Notes: generated from the letters alone by a model not told the origin. DNA of 60,976 nucleotides from Paenibacillus aceris (GCF_017874035.1 NZ_JAGGKV010000033.1:1-60976); one strand, 5' to 3'; positions 50,948-59,773 are shown, counted from the stretch's first letter. A program made the numbers and translations.

Positions 50948-51987
50948 GCGGTGGGAAATGGACTGAGGGTCGAGTGAGTGGGGAGAAGGCAGCAGGGAAG
51001 GATTGGGCTGAGGGTCAAGACGTGTTCCTGCGGGAGTACTATGTCGGGGTGGATTTGGGCGGCACGAAAATGTTGGCCGCGTTGATTTCCGGCGATGGCA
51101 GCATCATCGCGAAGGAAGAGCTCCCCACTCTGGCGCAGCAGGGGGAGGCGGCTGTGCTCGATCGGCTCGGCAGCCTGATCGAGGGGCTGCTTGCGGCCGT
51201 GCCCGGCGGCCGCAGCGTTCTCCGCGGGATTGGCGTCGCCACCGCGGGCACGCTCGATACGGCGAACGGTGTCGTCACCTTCGCCGCCAATCTCGGCTGG
51301 CGCGACGTGGCCGTCGCTGCCGTGCTCTCTGACCGCTTCGCATGCGCGGTCAGGCTCGAGAACGACGCCACCGCAGCGGCGGTCGGCGAATGGCTGGCCG
51401 GCGCGGGCGAGGGAGCGCCGGACTGTATTTTTGTGACGATCTCCACGGGGATCGGCGGGGGCATCATTTCCGGCGGTCGCGTGATCGCCGGCACGAACCA
51501 TAACGCAGGGGAGCTCGGTCACATTTCCATTGATGGAAATGGGCCGCTCTGCCCCTGCGGGAATGTGGGGTGCCTGGAGCTGTACGCGTCAGGCACTGCT
51601 ATTGGTCGCCGCGGCGCGGAGCAGGTGCGACGTGGTGGCGCGGGCGCGCTCGCGCGGCTTGCAGGAGGCGACCCGAACCGCGTGGATGCGCGGTTGGTCG
51701 CGGCCGCAGCCGCGGAAGGGGATGCCGAGGCTAGTGGCATCTTGCGCGAAGCGGGACGATCCCTCGGCATCGGGCTCGTGAGCATTCTCCACCTGCTGAA
51801 TCCGCAGGTGGTTATCCTTGGCGGCGGCGCTTCGCATATCGGCGAGCCTTTGTTAGGACCGATGAGAGAGATCATCGAAGAGCGCTGTTTGCCTTCAATA
51901 CGCAAGCCGGTACGGTTCGTAACGTCTGCGCTTGGTTCAGCCGCAGGAGCCGTTGGCGCCGCGCTGCTTATGTCTCAGTCACGCTGA
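50944..51987 (+). CDS. ROK-family sugar kinase, probable N-acetylglucosamine or glucose kinase
   Basis: About 347 residues. The ATP-binding YVGVDLGGTKMLAAL starts at about residue 30, after an unusually long variable N-terminus; a GTG near 51020 could give a shorter protein. ELGHISIDGNGPLCPCGNVGCLE carries the ROK zinc ligands and catalytic region. The gene is markedly GC-rich from about 51,130 to 51,770 compared with its neighbours. It overlaps the nagZ stop (ATGA), and the NagZ product GlcNAc is a plausible substrate. Confidence 0.85.
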   Translation: MSGGKWTEGRVSGEKAAGKDWAEGQDVFLREYYVGVDLGGTKMLAALISGDGSIIAKEELPTLAQQGEAAVLDRLGSLIEGLLAAVPGGRSVLRGIGVATAGTLDTANGVVTFAANLGWRDVAVAAVLSDRFACAVRLENDATAAAVGEWLAGAGEGAPDCIFVTISTGIGGGIISGGRVIAGTNHNAGELGHISIDGNGPLCPCGNVGCLELYASGTAIGRRGAEQVRRGGAGALARLAGGDPNRVDARLVAAAAAEGDAEASGILREAGRSLGIGLVSILHLLNPQVVILGGGASHIGEPLLGPMREIIEERCLPSIRKPVRFVTSALGSAAGAVGAALLMSQSR

Positions 51988-52005
51988 GGCATTCATGTTA
52001 TGACT

Positions 52006-52017
52006 GGTCATATGACC
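52006..52017. promoter_or_regulatory. 12-bp palindrome GGTCATATGACC upstream of the MFS gene
   Basis: A perfect dyad in the intergenic region 130 bp before the MFS start. It may be an operator; no regulator is identified. Confidence 0.25.
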
Positions 52018-52147
52018 TATGTCACTAGACGTCAAGCACCCTTTTTCGTTAAATTAGATGAGGTTAGTGAAACTTTTTTTCTTCGTGTAACGTTAGAAAG
52101 AAGTTATGTTTCATGGATCTACTTTATTTTGCGAAGGGGTGTTTGTT

Positions 52148-53419
52148 TTGTCTAATGTAATAGCTTCGGATGCGCCGACGATGCGTTCCTTTTTTGCCAA
52201 TCGTTTCGTGCAATCCATCATGCTATCCGGTCTTTTTCTCCAAATCGGAATCTGGATTCGTAACTTTGCGATTCTTCTCTATGTCACAGACATGACTAAT
52301 AATGATCCTTACTCGGTTTCTTTGATTTCAGTGGCGGAGTTCGCGCCGATCTTTATTTTCTCTTTTATCGGCGGTGCCTTTGCGGACCGATGGAGACCTA
52401 AATTGACGATGGTATGGTGCGATATCCTCAGTGCAGCTTCCGTGTTTGTCATTATGATTACTCTGTATTACGGTTCCTGGAAGGCGATCTTTTTCGCTAC
52501 ATTGGTTTCCTCCATCTTGTCCCAGTTCTCCCAACCGTCCGGGATGAAGCTGTTCAAGGTACATGTGCATGAATCCCAAATGCAGATGGGGATGTCGTTG
52601 TTTCAATCCATGATGGCGATCTTTATGATCTTGGGGCCAATCATGGGCACCTTTGTCTATTATCACTTCGGGATTGAAGTTGCAGTCGCCATTATGGGCG
52701 TATGCTTCCTGCTTTCCGCGCTCGTACTAACGTTCCTGCCTGCAGATCGTAAAAATGAGGAAGGTGCCGAGAAGCCATCCACGCACATTTTTGCAGAAAT
52801 GGGTCAAGGTTTTAAGTATGTTCTGAAAAATAAAATGCTTGTTACGTTAGGCGGCTGCTTTGCCGTTGCTGGTCTGGCGATCGGTTTAATCTCTCCGCTG
52901 GGGATCTTTCTAGTGACTGAGAATCTTGGCCTGCCGAAGGAAGATTTGCAATGGTTTATGGCAGCCAACGGGATTGCGATGATTATCGGTGGCGGTGTGA
53001 CCATGGCTTTTGCCAAAAAGGTGTCCCCGCAAGCGCTGTTGATTGTCGGGATGAGTGTAAGTGTTGTGGCTTTTGCCGTCATGGGATTGACCCATTTGGT
53101 ATGGCTGGCACTCTTGATGCAATTCTTCTCCGGACTAGTTATGCCTGCGATCCAAATTGGGATCTCAACGATGATTCTTGGCAATACGGAAGAAGCATTT
53201 GTTGGCCGGGTAAATGGGATTTTGAACCCGCTGTTCATGGGAGCGATGGTGCTTACGATGAGTTTGGCGGGAAGCATTAAGGCTTCCTTCTCGCTGGAGT
53301 CCATTTATGTCACTTCAGCTGTTCTATTCCTGATTGGCGTATTTATTATGCTGCCAACGTTGAAGTACAAAATCAGCGGCGCGGGTCAGCCGGGCAATGA
53401 AGAAGCTAAAGCAGGGTAG
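52148..53419 (+). CDS. MFS transporter, possible drug or macrolide-type exporter
   Basis: A 423-residue protein with about 12 membrane helices. The inter-helix 2-3 motif GGAFADRWRPKLTMV is the MFS signature, and the fold resembles MefA/enterobactin-exporter-like MFS proteins. The substrate is unknown. TTG 52148 is preferred, about seven bases after GAAGGGGTG; the frame extends to 52106 without a ribosome-binding site. Confidence 0.82.
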   Translation: MSNVIASDAPTMRSFFANRFVQSIMLSGLFLQIGIWIRNFAILLYVTDMTNNDPYSVSLISVAEFAPIFIFSFIGGAFADRWRPKLTMVWCDILSAASVFVIMITLYYGSWKAIFFATLVSSILSQFSQPSGMKLFKVHVHESQMQMGMSLFQSMMAIFMILGPIMGTFVYYHFGIEVAVAIMGVCFLLSALVLTFLPADRKNEEGAEKPSTHIFAEMGQGFKYVLKNKMLVTLGGCFAVAGLAIGLISPLGIFLVTENLGLPKEDLQWFMAANGIAMIIGGGVTMAFAKKVSPQALLIVGMSVSVVAFAVMGLTHLVWLALLMQFFSGLVMPAIQIGISTMILGNTEEAFVGRVNGILNPLFMGAMVLTMSLAGSIKASFSLESIYVTSAVLFLIGVFIMLPTLKYKISGAGQPGNEEAKAG

Positions 53420-53567
53420 AGCTTGATTGTTTCGTCGAAAAATTACAATTGGGACTCTCTGAGAAGGTCATATCCGACTTCTTGGGGCAGTCCTTTTTTG
53501 GCTGGAGGTGAAAAGTCGAAAAGTGATTTCTCAAGTGGGTGCCACCAACCGAGAAGTTGCGCTTCGT

Positions 53568-54110
53568 TGGAGGTGCGAAAAAGTCTCACCTCCACGCTGT
53601 GCGAGGCCTGCAACGATGTTTTCCATCGTTACAGCTACATCATCGTGGCAGACACGCGCTGCAACGATGTTTCGCATCGTTACAGCTGCGAAAAAGTCTC
53701 ACTTCCACGCTGTGCGAGGCCTGCAACGATGTTTCGCATCGTTACAGCTGCGAAAAACCCGCACCTCCTCTCTGTGCGAGGTCTGCAACGATGTTTCGCA
53801 TCGTTACAGCTGCGAAAACCCCGCACCTCCACGCTGTGCGAGGCCTGTAACGATGTTTCCCATCGTTACAGCTGCGAAAAACCAGCACCTCCACGCTGTT
53901 CGAGGCCCGCAACGATGTTTCCCATCGTTACAGCTGCGAAAAAGTCTCACCTCCACGCTGTGCGAGTCCCGGCCCGTAACGATGTTTCGCATCGTTACAG
54001 CTGCGAAAAGCCCTCACCTCCACACTGTTCGAGGCCCGTAACGATGTTTCCCATCGTTACAGCTGCGAATAGCCACCATCTCCCCACTGTGTGCGCCTTC
54101 CTACAATGTT
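53568..54110. repeat. 62-bp tandem hairpin-repeat array, eight copies
   Basis: The AACGATG core begins at 53612, 53663, 53725, 53787, 53849, 53911, 53978 and 54040, so the period is 62 bp apart from intervals of 51 and 67; a degenerate ninth copy ends near 54110. Each unit carries an inverted repeat AACGATG-TTTCN-CATCGTT followed by ACAGCTGCGAAAA and a conserved stretch CACCTCCACGCTGTGCGAGG. Units are 80-95% alike and the segments between hairpins are also conserved. The period is not a multiple of three, so no reading frame is preserved from unit to unit. All three forward frames stay open over long stretches, a by-product of repeat composition. Confidence 0.92.
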
Positions 54111-54204
54111 TTACTCAGACCCACAGCCCTTCAACTCATCCTACTGCAAGCAAATGCGATTTCTGTTAGGATTACGGTATGAGAATGTAAAAGGTGAGTG
54201 AATC

Positions 54205-55809
54205 ATGCTTCAGTTGTTCGTGGATATGATGGAACGGGTCGGTTTCTTGATTGCGCTTGCGTTTGCCTTCTCCCGCAGCCGCTGGATGCGCAGTTACATG
54301 AGCTATCAGGGTGACAGGACGTATCAATGGCGCTTCCTGTTCTTTTTTTCAGCCTATGCGATTCTTGCAACGTATTCGGGTGTGACGGTATCCGATTATA
54401 CATACAGGCCTGCCCCGTGGATCGGGGAAGTTTCACCAACAGCGGCGATCGCGAATGCGCGAACCGTTGGCGTTGTCATTGCCGGACTGCTTGGCGGCGT
54501 AAAAAGCGGGCTCATCGTCGGCATTATCGCAGGGGTGCATCGCTACAGCTTAGGGGGATTCGTTGCCGTTGCTTGTATGATTGCGCCGATTCTCCAAGGT
54601 GTCTTAGCAGGACTTTGCCGCAATGCGTTCAAGAAGCGCTTCCGTAAAGTATCGTCCGTACAGCTCGCATTCCTTGTTGGATTCATGGCCGAATCTTTGC
54701 AGATGGTTCTTATTCTTGCTCTAGCCAAACCATGGGACGATGCGGCCAATTTGGTTTCGCTCATTGGCTTGCCACAGACGCTCGCAAACAGCGTCGGGGT
54801 TGCCTTGTATTTTGTGCTATATAATACGATGGAGCGGGAAGAGGCACGGATTGGTGCGGAACATGCTCGCAAAGCGCTGCAAATTGCGGATATGACGATG
54901 CCGCTCTGGCGGTTGGAGTTCGATAAAGCCGTATCAGAAATTGGGAAAGTGCTGAATGAGGAAATGAGGGCCGTCGGTGCTTTTTTCAGTAAAGATGGCG
55001 AAGCATGGGTAGCAGAAGGCAGAAAAACGCATCACTGGAACGATTTATACATCCGAGTTCCAAATCGGCCGCTGGTCGGCCAGTTTCGCTTATATTTTGA
55101 GCGGGAACAGGATGATAATCCATCCCGCAGGCGTATGCTGTCCTCCCTTGCGGAGCTGCTTTCACAGCAGTATGCGTTTGTTGAATCCGAGAGGCAAACA
55201 TTGCTGCTAGCAGATGCGGAGATTCGCTCGCTGCAGGCACAAATGAATCCTCACTTCCTTTTTAATGTGCTGAACACAGTCAAATCCTTTATCCGCACGA
55301 GGCCGGAAGAGGCGCGTCAGATGGTCATGCACTTATCCAAATTTTTGCGTAAAAATATGAGCCACGGCAACCAGCGTCTCATCACGATTCGTGATGAGTA
55401 CGAACTCGTGATGTCTTACCTCAGCTTGATCAAATCACGTTTGGGCGATCAGATGGAGTTTTACGCCGAAATTGATGAAGGGCTGTTAGACCACTCCATT
55501 CCTCCGTTCACGATTCAGCCTCTGATCGAGAATGCCATTGTTCATGGCATCAAAAACAAGCCAGGCATCGGCGTCATCAGACTTACGGTAAAGGAGGAGC
55601 TGGAGGAGGGTAGGCTCCAAGCACGTATTACCGTGCAGGACAACGGAGTGGGTCTTGAAACTGCGGGACCCGATAATCAGGGGGAGCATGCGGGGATGGC
55701 TTTGCGGAATATCGAGCAGCGTTTGAACTATCATTACGGCAAGGAGCATCCGCTGGAAATTGAAAGCAAGCCGGGAGAAGGCACGATGATTACATTTTGG
55801 GTGAGGTGA
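54205..55809 (+). CDS. LytS/BtsS-like sensor histidine kinase (5TMR-LYT)
   Basis: 534 residues. A 5TM receptor domain (about 1-190) with GLLGGVKSGLIVGIIAGVHRYSLGG is typical of LytS, BtsS and LysS. A GAF-like region (about 225-335) precedes the His_kinase domain with His350 in QAQMNPHFLFNVLNTVKSFI and the ATPase motif DNGVGLE. In E. coli and B. subtilis such sensors respond to external pyruvate. The downstream CstA gene makes pyruvate sensing likely here, but this is inference. Ribosome-binding site AAGGTGAG. Confidence 0.9.
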   Translation: MLQLFVDMMERVGFLIALAFAFSRSRWMRSYMSYQGDRTYQWRFLFFFSAYAILATYSGVTVSDYTYRPAPWIGEVSPTAAIANARTVGVVIAGLLGGVKSGLIVGIIAGVHRYSLGGFVAVACMIAPILQGVLAGLCRNAFKKRFRKVSSVQLAFLVGFMAESLQMVLILALAKPWDDAANLVSLIGLPQTLANSVGVALYFVLYNTMEREEARIGAEHARKALQIADMTMPLWRLEFDKAVSEIGKVLNEEMRAVGAFFSKDGEAWVAEGRKTHHWNDLYIRVPNRPLVGQFRLYFEREQDDNPSRRRMLSSLAELLSQQYAFVESERQTLLLADAEIRSLQAQMNPHFLFNVLNTVKSFIRTRPEEARQMVMHLSKFLRKNMSHGNQRLITIRDEYELVMSYLSLIKSRLGDQMEFYAEIDEGLLDHSIPPFTIQPLIENAIVHGIKNKPGIGVIRLTVKEELEEGRLQARITVQDNGVGLETAGPDNQGEHAGMALRNIEQRLNYHYGKEHPLEIESKPGEGTMITFWVR

Positions 55810-55815
55810 TGGCGA

Positions 55816-56565
55816 GTGGGTTGGAATATTGTCATTGCGGATGATGAAGAGCCGGCTAGAGAAGAATTGATCTATCTCTTAGAAAGCTGTGAAGAGGTGG
55901 ATAAGGTTACCGCGGCAACTGGCGGAATGGATGCGATTAAGAAGGTTAAAGAGTTAGCGCCGGATGTTTTATTTCTCGATATGGACATGCCGGATCTAAA
56001 TGGACTGCAGGTTGCAGAAATTGTAGGAGAAATCAATCCTCAGGTGAAAATTGTTTTTTCCACAGCCTATGATCAATATGCCGTTCACGCGTTTAAGCTG
56101 CGAGCGTTTCATTATATGCTCAAGCCGTACGATGAAGAGGATATCGCGATTGTTTTCCGCGAACTGCGCAAAACGCAGCCTCGCAGCGACGCAGCGTCTG
56201 CAAGCCAAAGCCGGACGTTATCTGCTAAGACAAGCGTAAAGCTTGCACTGGAATTGGACGAGGGAATTATTTATGTATCGCCTAAAGATATTATGTATAT
56301 CAGCAAGGAGATTAAGCATGTACAGGTTCACCTCTATGATAAGGCTTATATTGTCTCTTATACCTTATCGGAGCTGGAACAGAAGCTGGAGCCATACGGT
56401 TTTTTCCGCTGCCACAAAAGCTATCTGGTCAACCTGGCTTCCATCTCAGAAATGAAGACCTGGGTGAACGGAGCGTATAATCTGCTCATGGAAGATGCTG
56501 GGCGCAGCACCATACCTGTCAGCCGAAATTATGTAAAGCTGCTGCGTTTGAAACTCGAAATTTAA
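55816..56565 (+). CDS. LytTR-type response regulator
   Basis: 249 residues. The receiver domain (1-120) has acidic residues DDEE (9-12) and phospho-acceptor Asp55 in FLDMDMPDLNG. A linker is followed by a LytTR DNA-binding domain (about 150-249: DIMYISKEIKHVQVHLYDKAYIVSYTLSELEQKL, then FRCHKSYLVNLASI). GTG start five bases after GAGGTGAT, and six bases after the kinase gene. It probably activates the cstA gene that follows. Confidence 0.92.
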   Translation: MGWNIVIADDEEPAREELIYLLESCEEVDKVTAATGGMDAIKKVKELAPDVLFLDMDMPDLNGLQVAEIVGEINPQVKIVFSTAYDQYAVHAFKLRAFHYMLKPYDEEDIAIVFRELRKTQPRSDAASASQSRTLSAKTSVKLALELDEGIIYVSPKDIMYISKEIKHVQVHLYDKAYIVSYTLSELEQKLEPYGFFRCHKSYLVNLASISEMKTWVNGAYNLLMEDAGRSTIPVSRNYVKLLRLKLEI

Positions 56566-56636
56566 CATCATGAGGCACGAAATTGGCATGTTGCGTTTCA
56601 GGTATTCCGCTTGTTATCCAAACAAGATATACTCCT

Positions 56637-56650
56637 TGTAAGCGCTAACA
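56637..56650 (+). promoter_or_regulatory. CcpA-binding cre site upstream of cstA
   Basis: TGTAAGCGCTAACA matches the cre consensus TGWAANCGNTNWCA at every defined position. A TATACT -10 candidate lies just upstream at 56628-56633 with a weak -35, so the cre would cover the start of transcription and cause repression. Confidence 0.75.
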
Positions 56651-56679
56651 ATCATGTTAATTGGAGGGTGTTCATAGAC

Positions 56680-58749
56680 ATGTTACTATTAAAAAACAAA
56701 GCTGCTTCCTATGTGATCTGGGCTGCCATTGCTTTACTTGGTGCGTCAGGTTTCGCCATGCTCGCGCTTTCGAGAGGCGAAAGCATTTCGGCGATATGGT
56801 TAATCATTGCTGCCATATGCACGTATTCGTTCGGGTACCGTTTCTACAGCCGTTTTATCGCAAAAAAGATCTATGAGCTAAATGACAACCGCGCAACCCC
56901 CGCTCATGTCCATAACGATTCCAAAGACTTCGTTCCGACGAATAAATTTGTATTGTTTGGACACCATTTTGCTGCGATCGCAGGAGCAGGACCGTTGGTT
57001 GGTCCGATTTTAGCCGCACAAATGGGGTACCTGCCAAGCATTCTCTGGATTATTATCGGTGCTGTTCTTGCAGGCTGCGTGCAGGACTTTGTGACCCTTG
57101 TCGGATCCATGCGCCGCGACGGCAAATCGCTCGGACAAATGGCCAAGGATGAGGTTGGCCGATTTAGCGGTACTTTAGCTTCTATTGCCACACTCGCGAT
57201 TCTAATTATTATCGTCGCTGTTCTTGGACTTGTTGTGGTCAAAGCGTTGGCGGAATCTCCGTGGGGCATGTTCACCATCGCCATGACGATGCCGATCGCT
57301 ATATTTATGGGCTTTTACATGCGCTACATTCGTCCGGGCAAAGTGATCGAGGGTTCTATCATTGGCTTCGTCTTGTTGATGATTGTTCTATGGTCGGGCC
57401 AGTATATTGCAGAAAGTCCGGCATTAGCTAAAATGTTTACATTCACAGCCCCGCAAATCGCTGTTTTGATGGTGATCTATGGTCTGATCGCGTCCATTTT
57501 ACCCGTCTGGGTGCTGCTTGCTCCACGGGATTATTTAAGCTCATTTTTGAAAATCGGCGTCATTCTCTTACTCGCTGGCGGCATTATGGTTATTTTACCC
57601 CAATTGAAAATGCCTGCTGTAACGAAGTTTATTGATGGAACCGGGCCTGTGTTTTCCGGCAATTTGTTCCCCTTCTTGTTCATAACGATTGCATGCGGCG
57701 CGGTTTCCGGGTTTCATTCGTTGATTTCATCCGGGACGACGCCAAAAATGATCGATAGAGAAAGCCATGCGCCCTTCATCGGCTTTGCTGGTATGGCCGC
57801 AGAATCTTTCGTCGCGGTTATGGCATTGATTGCTGCTTGCTCCTTGGAGCCTGGCCTTTACTTCGCGATGAATTCTTCACCGGCTGTCATTGGAACCGAT
57901 CCCGCTGCTGTCGCTGCCAAAATTTCATCCTGGGGCTTCACCTTAACCCCTGATCAGATTACAAGCACGGCCAAAGAAATCGGCGAAAAAACCATTCTCT
58001 CCCGAACCGGTGGAGCACCAACGCTGGCTGTGGGGATGGCTGAAATTTTCTCAACGTTTTTAAATGGTGCCAAGGCGTTCTGGTATCATTTCGCGATTTT
58101 GTTCGAAGCGGTGTTTATCTTGACTGCTGTGGATGCGGGGACCCGCGTCGGCCGATTTATGCTGCAGGATTTAGTCGGCAACTTCTATAAACCTTTTGGG
58201 CAAACGAAAGATTTGAGATACAATTTCATTGCTTCCCTGATTGTTTGCTTGGCTTGGGGATACTTCCTGTATCAAGGGGCTGTCGACCCGTTTGGCGGCA
58301 TTAACTCCTTATGGGCGCTCTTCGGTATCGCGAACCAAATGCTCGCTGCCATTGCCTTAGCAGTAGCAGTTACGATTATGATCAAAATGGGGAAAGCCCG
58401 CTATGCTTGGGTAGGTATGATCCCATTCGTATTCCTGTCCGTGACTACGTTGACTGCAGGCTACCAAAAAGCATTTTCCGGGAATGCCAGCATCGGATTT
58501 TTGGCGGCCGCGAAGAAATATCAAGAAGGAATTGATCAAGGACAAGTCATCGCCCCGGCCAAAAACATGGACGTTATGCATCAAATCGTAACGAATAACT
58601 ACATTGATGCGGGATTGACGATCTTTTTCGGCATCGTTGTCCTACTGATGATCATCATTTCGATCCGTTTATGGTTTAACATTTTGATTCAAAAACAAAA
58701 GCCGCAACTGCAAGAATCGCCGTTTGTCCAATCCACATTTGGAGCGTGA
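56680..58749 (+). CDS. cstA: CstA-family pyruvate/peptide transporter (BtsT-like)
   Basis: A 689-residue membrane protein with about 16-18 helices. The motifs SYRFYSRFIAKKIYELND-like start, GHHFAAIAGAGPLVGPILAAQMG and SGFHSLISSGTTPKMI are diagnostic of CstA. E. coli BtsT and CstA import pyruvate. The preceding LytS/LytT-type system, the cre site and the YjiX partner gene support pyruvate uptake under regulatory control. ATG 56680 has GGAGGGTG nine bases upstream; an in-frame GTG at 56668 lies inside that site. Confidence 0.92.
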   Translation: MLLLKNKAASYVIWAAIALLGASGFAMLALSRGESISAIWLIIAAICTYSFGYRFYSRFIAKKIYELNDNRATPAHVHNDSKDFVPTNKFVLFGHHFAAIAGAGPLVGPILAAQMGYLPSILWIIIGAVLAGCVQDFVTLVGSMRRDGKSLGQMAKDEVGRFSGTLASIATLAILIIIVAVLGLVVVKALAESPWGMFTIAMTMPIAIFMGFYMRYIRPGKVIEGSIIGFVLLMIVLWSGQYIAESPALAKMFTFTAPQIAVLMVIYGLIASILPVWVLLAPRDYLSSFLKIGVILLLAGGIMVILPQLKMPAVTKFIDGTGPVFSGNLFPFLFITIACGAVSGFHSLISSGTTPKMIDRESHAPFIGFAGMAAESFVAVMALIAACSLEPGLYFAMNSSPAVIGTDPAAVAAKISSWGFTLTPDQITSTAKEIGEKTILSRTGGAPTLAVGMAEIFSTFLNGAKAFWYHFAILFEAVFILTAVDAGTRVGRFMLQDLVGNFYKPFGQTKDLRYNFIASLIVCLAWGYFLYQGAVDPFGGINSLWALFGIANQMLAAIALAVAVTIMIKMGKARYAWVGMIPFVFLSVTTLTAGYQKAFSGNASIGFLAAAKKYQEGIDQGQVIAPAKNMDVMHQIVTNNYIDAGLTIFFGIVVLLMIIISIRLWFNILIQKQKPQLQESPFVQSTFGA

Positions 58750-58755
58750 TGCTTT

Positions 58756-58950
58756 TTGAGAGCGATCGCCAGTTTTTCGAGCAAGGTAAATGCAACGATC
58801 AAAGTCATCTTCAATATTCCGGACTATGCCAGGTACTTGAAGCATCAGCAGGAGCACCATCCGGAAGATCCCATATTGACGGAAAAAGAGTTCTACATGC
58901 AATCCCTGCATGAGCGTTATGAGAGCGGTAAAATCAATCGGTGCTGTTAA
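58756..58950 (+). CDS. YbdD/YjiX-family small protein (CstA partner)
   Basis: 64 residues. IFNIPDYARYLKHQQEHHPEDPILTEKEFY and the C-terminal NRCC match the YbdD/YjiX (DUF466) family, found next to cstA/btsT in E. coli. Its role is unclear, but the association suggests that it modulates transport. TTG start, six bases after the cstA stop. Confidence 0.88.
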   Translation: MRAIASFSSKVNATIKVIFNIPDYARYLKHQQEHHPEDPILTEKEFYMQSLHERYESGKINRCC

Positions 58951-58954
58951 TTGA

Positions 58955-58998
58955 AAAAACTCGATTCCCGCGGTGATGAACCGTGAGATCGAGTTTTT
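58955..58998. terminator. Bidirectional terminator between yjiX-like and deoR-like genes
   Basis: AAAAACTCGAT pairs with ATCGAGTTTTT, with CGCGGT / ACCGTG inside; A-runs and T-runs on both sides serve both converging genes. Confidence 0.88.
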
Positions 58999-59003
58999 CA
59001 TTT

Positions 59004-59759
59004 TTATAAGAAGGGGACTCCGGCATCTCTGAAGGCCTCTTTCATTTCCGGGGTTATTTTGGAATCGCTAATAATTCCGGTCGTTTCCTGCACTTCGCCT
59101 ATGACAAATAAAGAGCTTCGGCTAAACTTGGAATGGTCGGCAACGAGGAACGTTTCCATCGATTGCTTCATCATCCGGCGGTTCGTCTCGGCTTCCAGCT
59201 CGTTGTAGATCATCATGCCGCGCGTTAACGAAATGCCGTCTACGCCCATGAATGTTTTGCGGATGCTGAGATTATCGAGTGTCGCATTGGCTAGAGGACC
59301 CGACAGCTCGAACGTTTGCGTGCGGATCACGCCGCCTGTCAGAATCAGCTGCAGTCCTTGCGTCCCGATCAGTTCATAGGCGATATTCACCGCATTTGTG
59401 ATGACGGTAAGGTTCTTGAACTGATTCAGCTTTTTGGCAATGAACGTCGTTGTCGTTCCGCCTGTTAAGCCGATGATATCGCCATCTTCAATGAAGTTTA
59501 GCGCTTTGTCGGCGATTTCTTTCTTCTCTTCGGTAAAAAGGTCCATTTTGTTGAAAAAGGGTACTTCCACCTTCAGGCTTTCCAGTACGGCGCCTCCGAA
59601 GGTACGGATGCATCGTTTCTCTTGCTCTAAAATTTCAAGGTCCCGCCTGGCTGTTGCTTCAGATACGCCAAATTGCTGAACGATATCGGTCAAGGCGATG
59701 GAGCCTTTATCTTTAATGGCTTGCATAATGGCATCTCGGCGAATATCTGTCTTTCCCAT
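59004..59759 (-). CDS. DeoR/GlpR-family transcriptional regulator
   Basis: 251 residues. The N-terminal DeoR HTH (RRDAIMQAIKDKGSIALTDIVQQFGVSEATARRDLEIL) is followed by the DeoRC sensor domain, with DGDIIGLTGGTTTTFIAKKL and VADHSKFSRSSLF for binding a sugar phosphate. No metabolic gene is adjacent, so the target is unknown. Start ATG with AGGAGG. A near-perfect palindrome (59774-59793) lies 15-34 bp upstream and could be an autoregulatory operator. Confidence 0.88.
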   Translation of the reverse strand: MGKTDIRRDAIMQAIKDKGSIALTDIVQQFGVSEATARRDLEILEQEKRCIRTFGGAVLESLKVEVPFFNKMDLFTEEKKEIADKALNFIEDGDIIGLTGGTTTTFIAKKLNQFKNLTVITNAVNIAYELIGTQGLQLILTGGVIRTQTFELSGPLANATLDNLSIRKTFMGVDGISLTRGMMIYNELEAETNRRMMKQSMETFLVADHSKFSRSSLFVIGEVQETTGIISDSKITPEMKEAFRDAGVPFL

Positions 59760-59773
59760 GGAACCTCCTAAAA

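Noticed and set aside
53612..54064. CRISPR-like appearance of the repeat array
   Set aside because: The segments between palindromes are themselves conserved, not unique spacers, the period is exact at 62 bp, and no cas gene is nearby.
53423..54169. Long open frame (248 codons) through the repeat array, Cys-rich and periodic
   Set aside because: All three forward frames are open, the 62-bp period shifts the frame each unit, and there is no good ribosome-binding site. Open frames here follow from repeat composition.
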